Positions 7,750 through 15,860 of a DNA stretch of 36,339 bases are shown here, piece after piece. The stretch's first letter is position 1; every line of letters starts with the position of its first letter. Location of the stretch: positions 1 to 36,339 of the IMG/VR virus record IMGVR_UViG_3300020451_000014; one strand, 5' to 3'. Below the pieces are notes generated by a model. That model saw only the letters and a list, made by a program, of their open reading frames with translations, was not told where the DNA came from and searched no databases. This DNA is from a virus. A program made the position numbers and the translations under genes.

Positions 7750-10700
7750 CCCGTAACCTTGGCGATGGTCTGTGTGTTTGGATTGTCGCCTACAACAATA
7801 GGGTTTGTTCTAATGTTAGGATTGGTTGTATTAGATGAAAGAGGTACACCACCAAAGCGACCGGGGGGAGGAGCAGGTGGTGAGAAAAGTTTATCAATTC
7901 CTTTGTTGAATAACTCAAGAGGAGTAGGACCTTTTTGTTCCTCTTTCAGTTGTTGATTAACACTAGGCTCTATAGGTACACCACCAAAACGTGACTCACC
8001 ACCCGGTACTAAACTTCTATTTATCATCATCTTTTGTATTCGTTCAATAGATTGTCTTGGATATAAATTAACATTGTTAAATCGTGACAGTTTCATAAAG
8101 TCTGTTCTACTAACTTTGTATGGTTGAAACTTACCCGCCAAAATACTTTTTACTCCACCTATCTTTTCTTTTTGAAGTATCTCACCTATTTTCTGGTCAT
8201 CTAATCCTAGCTTTCGGTAGCCTTCTATGACTTGATAATATTTTTTATCAAGTTCAAATTTGTTTTTATTTGCTGTCATGTAGCCATCTAGGATTTGTTG
8301 TGAATTTACATTCGCATCATCTAAAACGCTACTAAATGCACTCTTTAATCTTTTTTGTGCTGATGACAATTCATAAACTGAAAATCTAAAACTTACTTCG
8401 GGATCAAACTCTTGTGGAGTTACTGCCATTAAAGAATATATAAGTTGTTCTGGTCCATACTGTCTACCTAACTTATCTTTAGGATCCACTATGTCTGGAG
8501 CTATTGCACCTATAGTTTGACGCAATATCTTCTTTGGCTTTATCTTAACACCAAGAGGATTAAAGTTTAAAGGATCAAGAGGATTTAACTCTGCTTGAAG
8601 TGGATTTATTCTTTCAAGTGTAAAGGGTACGAAGTTTGGTATAACAGTATTCAAGATGTGTGCAAATCCTTTAGCAATTTTATCTCCAGCAGGGTCTTTT
8701 GGATCATATATTCGCGCTCCAGTTGCAGTTTGGTTTTGGACTACTGCATCTACTATAGACTCAGTAAGCATGGCTTCTGATACAAAAGGTTCTGCAATCT
8801 CATATAAAGAACCCAAAACAGCATTGTTAAATATTTGTTCTGTACTAGCACCTGTTTTTTCTGCGTTGTCTACCTCTCGTATAAGACGAACAAGAGGACG
8901 TACTAAAGTGTCATAAGGATTTGATATACTAAAGTTGATGTATTGTATCTTACCATCTTCTTTACCAAGAGGAATTAAGGTAGCTCCTTTTTCCCAAGGT
9001 GCGCCCGCTACTTGTTGGTAGGCTTCCATCTCTTCTCTTGAAACACCACTAATGTCGTGCATGAAATGTTTAAACGCTATAGGAGCAGCCACAGTTGTAC
9101 CAAGTAATCCAGTTAATCTTTGTCTACCCCTAGCTTGTATTCCCGCTATGTCAGATGCCATGTCATCAATAGCTTGACGCGCTATATTAAAACTAGTTCT
9201 GTATATCTCCATAGGGAACACAATGAAGTTACCAAAGGGTAGTCTACGCAAAGTAGAAACCAAACTAGATGCAGCTTTATTGTAGTTTGGTACAGTATCA
9301 CGAACAATCTGTGCTGCTCTATCTTTAATCAAGGTATCATACAAACCTGGATACTCATTTAGATTTATTTTTGATAGATCATCAGTAGATACACCTGCTC
9401 TTCGTAAGGTATTAAGTGTATCTGGATCTAATCCTTTACCCCCTTTTACTAGGTAAGAAAGTTTTTGCGTGTCAGACACACCTTCCAAAGCATACTTTAG
9501 TTTGGTTTGTTCCGCATGATAAGAATAATATTTCCAAAAATCATCCGAACCTTGATAAAATTCTTCAGCAAGTCTGGTTCCTTTCATAACAGTCTTTGCA
9601 CCAGGTGCGCTCTTAACTTTTCTAGCTATTTCTTCTCCAAGTATAGCACTCATGCCATCTCGATTTGACATATCTCTTTCAGAAGAAAGAATACCTTTTC
9701 TCAAGCTGTCTTGTATCTCTCTTAGCTCTGTATTCGTACCAAGTATACCTCTTCTTCTCGCATCTTCTAAATCTCTTAATACAGCTTCATCACCTTTTTT
9801 AAATATACTTGCTGAAATGGCAGCTTTTGCGTCACTTAAACTACCACCTCTTCCAAATGCTGGAATGTTTCCGTTAGCAGTTGCAAACGCAATAGCAGTA
9901 TAAAAGTTTCTTGCCTGTGTGACTGGAGATAAAACTGTTTTAGAATACTGTGATAATGCCTTACCACGTAAGAAAGCATTTGCTAGATATCTTATTCCTG
10001 CTGCACCAAACGTATCATCTCTAGCAACAAATCTAGTTAAATCATTGTAAACATCTTTTGGAACGTAATAACCATCTAGCTGACCCCATCCTTGTTGGTT
10101 CAGTTGTTTAAAAACTTGATCCTCTTGTCCCGGTTTTTTAGCTATACTCTGACCTTCCTCTGAACCAAGTCTTACGTATCCTTTTTTCTTTAGATCAAGT
10201 ATAAACTCATCATCTACACCAGCCCTTGTCATAGAGGGAGGAATAAATAGTTGTCTTATGGTAGGACTTTCATCTGATAATCGCGCTATCGTAGCAAAGT
10301 AATCATCAACAGCTGAGAATTGTGATAGGTCGGCAACAGTAGATAGATACGCTTCTCTTGGATCTTTAACCTCACCCATCAAAGCTCTTAATGTTTTTGG
10401 AAGTTCAGTTCTAGTAACAAAGATACCAGTATCTAATTTATCACGAGCCACTCGTGTAACACCCGGCAATCCAAATCTAAGATTTCCTTCTTGGTTATAT
10501 ATGGTATGTCTATCAAGAAAAGTTTGTCTTGCTTTTTCCGCTAGTTCTTGTGTGACTTCTCCATTAATCTTTGCTGTTGCTGAATTAGTTCCTATGTTAT
10601 TAACAGTTATATTATTCTTTCTAATAAAATCATCAGTAAGAATTTTTCTAAATTTATCTTTTTTAGCTAAAGTAGTTAGCTCTGATTCTGTCATCTTTTT

Positions 10701-12113
10701 ATTTCCTCTGAAAAAAATGTCAGCAGCTTTAATAGATTCTTCAGTAGGTTTATATTTACTATTTGTGTATATCTCGTAGTTCCTTCTAAGATAACTACCC
10801 ATACCTTTTCGTATGATATCTTCTACGTTCAATCCTTCTGGTGTTGTGTATCCAGCTTTTTGTAAGAAGTCACTTTGTAAAACTTTATTACTTAATGTAT
10901 CAACATGCTTTCTCATTCTTAATACTGGTTGCCGCATACTTTCAGGTAGTTCAGAAAGTATTCTTGATTTTAAACCTGCATCTTTCTCCACCAAGTAATC
11001 ATCAATCCTATTAATAAAGTAAGCATCTGTTAAAGAACCTTGTTGTGGAGGTAAATTTTCCATAGCTTTTTTTATTTCTTTATCAATATCAGCTAGGTTT
11101 TGTTCTGCCCTTCGCATATCAGTTTGAATTTTTGGATCTAAAAATAGTCTTTGATCTCCTACTTGCTCTGGTAATACACCTCTGTATCTACCAAATGCCA
11201 AAAGTCCAGCTAATCTATTTCGAAAAGTAGACAGATCATCTGGTGCTGTCATTCTTTTATAAATTAAATTGTCTATGTTGTTGGCGGTTTGTGCAAGATA
11301 GTCACTAGCCTTTTTAGAAATCCTTTGTCCAGTTGTAGTTCTACCTGCAGCTCTAGCTCCAACTCCACCACTATACAATAGACCACCCACTACATTACCA
11401 ATTACATTTGCTTCAGTAAAAATTTTAGCTTTGTTCAAAAGTCTTTGTGCAGCTGCCTCTCTACCTGATAATCCAATCAAGTCAGTAGTTTTCATAGGAT
11501 TAAAACCAATCCAATCACCAATGACTGTACTGGCTTGGTCATCTGCAACTACAGTTTCTACGCCTGCAAAAATTGCACCATCTTTTACGTATTGACCTAG
11601 CTTACCCATCTTAGTTTTAGGTACAGCTTTTGCTGCTTTACCTACCTTAGATGCAATATTTACTGCACCAAGACCCGGTGCAAGGTATTGAGTTACAAAC
11701 TCTGTGCCTTTACCTGCAAGACCTTCTGGATTTATGTCAAGGGATTCTCTTAGTTTGTCACCACCTCTATCTATTGCACCTCCAATGTCACTACCCGCCA
11801 CCATATCTGGCACAATACTTGCCAAACCACCAATACCTTCCAGAATACCAATAACTCCAGAAACAAAACCTTCGCCCGCTTCTCCTATTGGTTTTGTTAT
11901 AAATTCACCAAGAGAAGTAACACCATCATCCACACCTACAATGTTATCAACTACCATATCAATAGCAGAACGGTCTGGATTAAATAAGAATGATTTTTCT
12001 AAGAATGATTTTTCTTTTTCGTTTAAAGGGTTTCCTCTATCACCAAGAGGTTCACCTCCAAAACGATTGGATGGTGGTTGTGAAAAAGGATTGTCACCAA
12101 AACGATTTGCCAT
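7746..12113 (-). CDS. Large internal virion (ejection) protein
   Basis: 1455 residues, the largest gene and the last of the - strand arm. Size and position after the tail genes match podovirus internal virion proteins that leave the particle during DNA ejection (T7 gp16-like role, inferred). The first 150 residues carry Gly-rich hydrophobic stretches (VSGVIGILEGIGGLASIV) that could contact membrane; most of the rest is helical and charged. A motif RFGGxP occurs near both ends: R17 near the N-terminus, R1375 and R1419 near the C-terminus, plus NRFGD at 3-7. I see no transglycosylase signature. The ATG at 12113 has only a weak purine-rich ribosome site. It follows the 359-residue gene by 2 nt. 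Confidence 0.75.
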   Translation of the reverse strand: MANRFGDNPFSQPPSNRFGGEPLGDRGNPLNEKEKSFLEKSFLFNPDRSAIDMVVDNIVGVDDGVTSLGEFITKPIGEAGEGFVSGVIGILEGIGGLASIVPDMVAGSDIGGAIDRGGDKLRESLDINPEGLAGKGTEFVTQYLAPGLGAVNIASKVGKAAKAVPKTKMGKLGQYVKDGAIFAGVETVVADDQASTVIGDWIGFNPMKTTDLIGLSGREAAAQRLLNKAKIFTEANVIGNVVGGLLYSGGVGARAAGRTTTGQRISKKASDYLAQTANNIDNLIYKRMTAPDDLSTFRNRLAGLLAFGRYRGVLPEQVGDQRLFLDPKIQTDMRRAEQNLADIDKEIKKAMENLPPQQGSLTDAYFINRIDDYLVEKDAGLKSRILSELPESMRQPVLRMRKHVDTLSNKVLQSDFLQKAGYTTPEGLNVEDIIRKGMGSYLRRNYEIYTNSKYKPTEESIKAADIFFRGNKKMTESELTTLAKKDKFRKILTDDFIRKNNITVNNIGTNSATAKINGEVTQELAEKARQTFLDRHTIYNQEGNLRFGLPGVTRVARDKLDTGIFVTRTELPKTLRALMGEVKDPREAYLSTVADLSQFSAVDDYFATIARLSDESPTIRQLFIPPSMTRAGVDDEFILDLKKKGYVRLGSEEGQSIAKKPGQEDQVFKQLNQQGWGQLDGYYVPKDVYNDLTRFVARDDTFGAAGIRYLANAFLRGKALSQYSKTVLSPVTQARNFYTAIAFATANGNIPAFGRGGSLSDAKAAISASIFKKGDEAVLRDLEDARRRGILGTNTELREIQDSLRKGILSSERDMSNRDGMSAILGEEIARKVKSAPGAKTVMKGTRLAEEFYQGSDDFWKYYSYHAEQTKLKYALEGVSDTQKLSYLVKGGKGLDPDTLNTLRRAGVSTDDLSKINLNEYPGLYDTLIKDRAAQIVRDTVPNYNKAASSLVSTLRRLPFGNFIVFPMEIYRTSFNIARQAIDDMASDIAGIQARGRQRLTGLLGTTVAAPIAFKHFMHDISGVSREEMEAYQQVAGAPWEKGATLIPLGKEDGKIQYINFSISNPYDTLVRPLVRLIREVDNAEKTGASTEQIFNNAVLGSLYEIAEPFVSEAMLTESIVDAVVQNQTATGARIYDPKDPAGDKIAKGFAHILNTVIPNFVPFTLERINPLQAELNPLDPLNFNPLGVKIKPKKILRQTIGAIAPDIVDPKDKLGRQYGPEQLIYSLMAVTPQEFDPEVSFRFSVYELSSAQKRLKSAFSSVLDDANVNSQQILDGYMTANKNKFELDKKYYQVIEGYRKLGLDDQKIGEILQKEKIGGVKSILAGKFQPYKVSRTDFMKLSRFNNVNLYPRQSIERIQKMMINRSLVPGGESRFGGVPIEPSVNQQLKEEQKGPTPLELFNKGIDKLFSPPAPPPGRFGGVPLSSNTTNPNIRTNPIVVGDNPNTQTIAKVTG
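11986..12015 (-). repeat. Two tandem copies of a 15-bp unit
   Basis: The unit AAGAATGATTTTTCT (+ strand) occurs twice without a gap. In the 1455-residue protein it encodes a duplicated EKSFL pair near residue 35. The copies are identical at DNA level, which suggests recent slippage. Confidence 0.95.
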
Positions 12114-12115
12114 GT

Positions 12116-13195
12116 TTAAGTTTTCTTATATGGTTTGCCATCTGCCTTGTCTATATATATCGTTCCCGGTTTTAACGCATCATACTCTTCTTGTGTATTA
12201 ACAACTTTATATTGTGGTGTACCTGGGGTAGTAGTTGTTCCGGGGATGGGTATACTACCTGGTGCAACGGTGCTAGGATCCATACCATAAAGTCTTGATA
12301 CTTGTTGTATAGCTTGTGACATTGCAACATCAGGATCAGCATTGAATTGACTTGCCATAATGTCATTGAACACTCTAATCACAGCATTTTGAAAAGGTTC
12401 TACAGTTTTACCACCACTACCAGTTTTACCAGCACCAGCTCTCAACATAGCTGTCTCACGTTTACCAGCAAGACCCAAAGCGTAGGCTTGCGCTATTCTT
12501 GCACCTAAACTACCCGGTTGAGCCAGACTACCACTAACTAAAACTTTCATAATTCTATCATCTAGTTCATCAATGGATAATCGTTCTGGAGCTTTATTAC
12601 CAGTTACAATTTTATAGGATTCTTTAACCCCTTCTTCTGTAGGTGGTTGCCCTGTTATACTAGTAACTGCTTTGGTCTTTTCTTCTGTAGTTCCATTAGT
12701 AGCCTTACTTATTTTAGTAATATCTTCTTTAACTTGCTCTTCTGAACCAGGCATCATATTCTTTATTAGTTCATACAAACCAGCAAATGCTTGAGGTACA
12801 GCCATAGGACTAGGAGTTTGAGTAATGTTACCAGAACCTGCACCTTGTTTAAACATCTCCATTAAATTTGGAGTAGTGGGTCCACCATTTGACAACATCT
12901 TTGGAGCAGGCTTTTGATTTGGTGGCGTAGGCGGGCCCTTAGGAATAGGTGGTTTCGCAACGCCCATAGGCTTTCTCGTAGGTTGTACTGGAGAAAGAGA
13001 AGCCATACGCATCTCAGGTAGTCTTATGTTTGGTGGTGTAGTCATAGGTTGTGGCATAGCTCTCATTGGATTATTAAGCTGAGAGTTAAGTAGTTCTGTA
13101 GAGGATGCCATGATCCCTGCCATCATACTTAATTTATCACGAGCCATTCTATCATTTACATTAAACAAAGCCGGATTATTAATTCCTCCAAACAT
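12116..13195 (-). CDS. Putative internal virion / structural protein, Pro-Met-rich N-terminus
   Basis: 359 residues. Residues about 40-110 are rich in Pro and Met (PMRAMPQPMTTPP and similar), a likely unstructured linker. Residues 130-300 are helical, with GARIAQAYALGLAGKRE. The C-terminal tail YKVVNTQEEYDALKPGTIYID is a short beta motif I recall at the ends of phage internal virion proteins. The start overlaps the previous gene's stop (TAATG). It is one of three large genes (with the 1455- and 415-residue genes) that probably form the ejected core; this is inference from order and composition. Confidence 0.65.
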   Translation of the reverse strand: MFGGINNPALFNVNDRMARDKLSMMAGIMASSTELLNSQLNNPMRAMPQPMTTPPNIRLPEMRMASLSPVQPTRKPMGVAKPPIPKGPPTPPNQKPAPKMLSNGGPTTPNLMEMFKQGAGSGNITQTPSPMAVPQAFAGLYELIKNMMPGSEEQVKEDITKISKATNGTTEEKTKAVTSITGQPPTEEGVKESYKIVTGNKAPERLSIDELDDRIMKVLVSGSLAQPGSLGARIAQAYALGLAGKRETAMLRAGAGKTGSGGKTVEPFQNAVIRVFNDIMASQFNADPDVAMSQAIQQVSRLYGMDPSTVAPGSIPIPGTTTTPGTPQYKVVNTQEEYDALKPGTIYIDKADGKPYKKT

Positions 13196-14442
13196 TAGCC
13201 ACTCCCACTTGTATTAGCCAAACTTCCTAACCCAAACAATCCACCGCCGCCACCACCAGCAGATAGTGTGTTAGCTACGGTAAAAATATTTCCTATTGGA
13301 TTTGCCTTGGGCGCTCCAGTTACACCAAGTGTAGATTGTCCACCGGGTAAACCAGTTAATATATCTCTCATGTATGCGAACCTACCAAATGGTTCGTATG
13401 CGTCTTCTAGTTGTCCTGCTCTAGCCACATCAAACTCTGATTGTAATTGTGCTTGCTCTAAAGAACCAACGTTAAACAATGCGTTCACATCTTTTGCTAG
13501 GCTTTCTTGTGCAGCTTGACCCAATGCACCTTGCTGAACACCAAGTGAACCAATGCCCTGACCAAGTTGTCCAAACAGTTGTGCAGCTTTTTGACCATAG
13601 TTAAGAGCATTATCAAATGCTTTAGCTCTAATGTCTGCACCAGTTTTAGCTTTTATATCTGCAAGATTTCTTTGTAACTCTGATTCTTGTACAGCAGCAC
13701 GGGATCCACCAAATGCACCAGATCCAATAGCTTTGGCTCGTTCTCCTATCTTTGCTATGTCACCTTGTCTGTCAAGTTCTGCCATTGTAGTGTCAAGAAC
13801 TTTTTCTACAAAAGGATTGTAGAACTTATCTATCTGACTTGGATCAGCAAACCCACCTTGCATCTCTTGTATTGGGTTACCTTGTGCATCAAGAATTTGA
13901 TTACCTTCTTTATCTGTCTTGTAGATAGGTACTTGGTTTCCTTCTGCATCAGTTGTAAACATAGGAGTTCCAATACCCATCTGATAGGCTTGTTGTCCTA
14001 AGTCTAAAGTACCTTTTGCTTTGCCTAGTTGTTCCTTGTAAGCACCTATACCACCATAGTCATAGGTCTTCTCTCCTGTGTCTGGATCTATTGTTGGCGC
14101 TCCAGTTAACAACTCCATTGCTTTAATTTGTGGATCAGTAAATCTAATAATGTCTGGTTGTGCTACTCCACCCTCATAGACTTGTATAGGATCACCATAT
14201 TGGTCATACTGAATGTTACCTTCAGCATCTTTCTGGTACATAGGTGTACCATCTTCGTTAAATTGTGGAGTACCAAGTAACGGGTTCTGAGTAGCAAAGC
14301 CACTAATCTCTTGACCAATTACATTACCTTCTGCATCAAGTACATCTTCAGTTTGAAAAACGTTTGCTAATAAATTTTTTAGAAAATCTTCTTGATACTG
14401 CGGTAGCAGCGTCATACTTTTTTGAACGGTATCCTGCGCCAT
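13195..14442 (-). CDS. Putative internal virion / structural protein with D-x-x-G-N repeats
   Basis: 415 residues. The N-terminal half carries DAEGN-type repeats at about 36, 62, 72, 80, 165, 177 and 185, reminiscent of beta-hairpin YD-like repeats. Residues 200-350 are helical (GERAKAIGSGAFGGSRAAVQES is typical of phage internal virion or injection proteins). The C-terminus is glycine-rich (GGGGGG at about 398-403). A good ribosome site (AAAGGAAAG) lies 8 nt before the ATG. It sits between the 299- and 359-residue structural genes. Confidence 0.68.
   Translation of the reverse strand: MAQDTVQKSMTLLPQYQEDFLKNLLANVFQTEDVLDAEGNVIGQEISGFATQNPLLGTPQFNEDGTPMYQKDAEGNIQYDQYGDPIQVYEGGVAQPDIIRFTDPQIKAMELLTGAPTIDPDTGEKTYDYGGIGAYKEQLGKAKGTLDLGQQAYQMGIGTPMFTTDAEGNQVPIYKTDKEGNQILDAQGNPIQEMQGGFADPSQIDKFYNPFVEKVLDTTMAELDRQGDIAKIGERAKAIGSGAFGGSRAAVQESELQRNLADIKAKTGADIRAKAFDNALNYGQKAAQLFGQLGQGIGSLGVQQGALGQAAQESLAKDVNALFNVGSLEQAQLQSEFDVARAGQLEDAYEPFGRFAYMRDILTGLPGGQSTLGVTGAPKANPIGNIFTVANTLSAGGGGGGLFGLGSLANTSGSG
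13876..14337 (-). repeat. Region of degenerate D-x-x-G-N coding repeats
   Basis: Seven degenerate copies of a D-A-E-G-N type turn (DAEGN, NEDGT, DAEGN, DQYGD, DAEGN, DKEGN, DAQGN) occur in two clusters of the 415-residue protein (residues 36-84 and 165-189), each followed by a short beta-like stretch. Confidence 0.7.
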
Positions 14443-14445
14443 AAC

Positions 14446-15345
14446 TTAGACTTTCCTTTCAAAGTTTTTCATCATCTTGTACATCTGAGCCGCGCCTTTA
14501 TTTCTATTCCCATCACCTGCTCCTTTAACAGCATCAGCGGTCATAACAAATTCACCGTCCGAGAGGCGAGCTTCTTGAACCCTGCCACCATTTTGATAGA
14601 TAGCAGCGGGTATCGAATCACTTTTACCAGTACCGGGTCCCTCAATCATACCACCCATTGCTCTATTCATAACTACTTGTCTTGGAACGTTTGGTACTTG
14701 AACACCTCTGAAACTAGGATTTCTTTCTCCAGTAGCAAATTGTTGTTCTTGTAAAGGTGTCATGCTTGGTTGTGGTTTAAGTATGTTATTTAAAATCATA
14801 GACATTAGTATTGGATCATTTACCTGACCACCTTTTGTTACACCCGTAAGATCAAAAAGATTACTAATACCACCAGTAATACCACCCAACATTTGTTTAC
14901 CTTGTCCTGCTACGGTGTTCATTACATTCTGTCCTACGTTACCTTGTCCTGCTGTACGAGGACCTTGAGAAATAGCATTCATCAATGCTGCACCCCTTTG
15001 TTGTGCAGAGTTACCAGAACTATCACCAGCATATCCAAGTAAATCTAAAGTTAGACCTGTTGGACCCATAGTAGCACCACTAAACAAACTACCAATTCCA
15101 GATTGGATAGCATCTTCGATTGAACCACCTGCGGCTAAAGCACCAAGACCACCACCAAAAGCTGCACCCATAGGATTGCCACCACTAGCAACCATACCAA
15201 CAAGCGCACCTATTGAACTAAATAGATCGCTACTTGGTTCTGCCATAACTGATTTGTTTGAAGTTGTAGTAGCTGGTGCTGAACTACCCCCACCAGATTT
15301 ATTGACGTTAGAATACATCTCCTCTATAACTTGTGGGTCGATCAT
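14446..15345 (-). CDS. Virion structural protein with GPGTG-SDSIPA C-terminal motif
   Basis: 299 residues. The N-terminal two thirds are Gly/Ala-rich and hydrophobic (ALVGMVASGGNPMGAAFGGG at about 47-66), possibly membrane-active or coil. The last 80 residues carry MIEGPGTGKSDSIPA, then an NGG turn, then RLSDGEFVMTADAVKGAG, a conserved tail motif I recall in structural or tape-measure-like proteins of many marine phages. The start follows the zinc-ribbon gene by no gap. Probably part of the internal virion protein group. Confidence 0.7.
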   Translation of the reverse strand: MIDPQVIEEMYSNVNKSGGGSSAPATTTSNKSVMAEPSSDLFSSIGALVGMVASGGNPMGAAFGGGLGALAAGGSIEDAIQSGIGSLFSGATMGPTGLTLDLLGYAGDSSGNSAQQRGAALMNAISQGPRTAGQGNVGQNVMNTVAGQGKQMLGGITGGISNLFDLTGVTKGGQVNDPILMSMILNNILKPQPSMTPLQEQQFATGERNPSFRGVQVPNVPRQVVMNRAMGGMIEGPGTGKSDSIPAAIYQNGGRVQEARLSDGEFVMTADAVKGAGDGNRNKGAAQMYKMMKNFERKV

Positions 15346-15567
15346 TTAGGTTTCTCCTGATATAGCTTCGGGCGCTGTTACTGTTATACTTGTACTACGT
15401 TTTTCCTTTCCTGTCCATAATTGTCCACAGATTGGACATGTTCCATCTGGATAACTAGCAATTTCTTCTGGAGTGTCTACTTCATTACCACAACTTACAC
15501 ATGTTATTTTATCTGAACTTGTAGCGGGTCGCCATTTAGAACCATTTGGCATAGTTATTACTGTCAT
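15346..15567 (-). CDS. Small zinc-ribbon protein
   Basis: 73 residues. Two knuckles, CVSC (about 23-26) and CPIC (about 44-47), 17 residues apart, form a classic four-Cys zinc ribbon. The N-terminus MPNGSKWRPAT and the C-terminal beta tail have no known motif. It overlaps the upstream 98-residue gene by 4 nt (ATGA). Function is unknown; such ribbons may bind nucleic acid or staple a small virion protein. Confidence 0.75.
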   Translation of the reverse strand: MTVITMPNGSKWRPATSSDKITCVSCGNEVDTPEEIASYPDGTCPICGQLWTGKEKRSTSITVTAPEAISGET

Positions 15568-15860
15568 GTTGTCACCACCGTTACTGATCCTACGTTTCCT
15601 GTTCCAGTAGAACCTCTGACATGAGGTCTATTAACTAAAGGTATCTTAACAAATCCATCGTGAGAGAACAATCCCCCATTTTCCAATCCCGAATCATCAG
15701 TTGGTAGGTCTGTTATAACTAATTTTGTGTGTCGTCCTTCTCCCGGATTTTGTATTTGTTCCATGTATAATGAAAAGGCACGAACAATTTCTGCAAAGTA
15801 TTGTGGAGTATATTGATTTGGTGGTATTGGAAAGAATGGTAATGGTAGATTACGTGACAT
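15564..15860 (-). CDS. Small conserved structural-module protein
   Basis: 98 residues, starting with a Pro-rich segment (LPLPFFPIPPNQYTPQY) and followed by a helix (FAEIVRAFSLYMEQIQNPGEG). The C-terminal end is GT/V-rich. It is linked to both neighbours by 1-4-nt overlaps. No function is recognised; position between the gp10-like tail protein and the internal virion genes suggests a tail component. Confidence 0.6.
   Translation of the reverse strand: MSRNLPLPFFPIPPNQYTPQYFAEIVRAFSLYMEQIQNPGEGRHTKLVITDLPTDDSGLENGGLFSHDGFVKIPLVNRPHVRGSTGTGNVGSVTVVTT

Noticed and set aside
11704-12201. Open frame of 165 residues on the + strand
   Set aside because: Shadow of the internal virion protein gene; Pro/Ser composition reflects the other strand.
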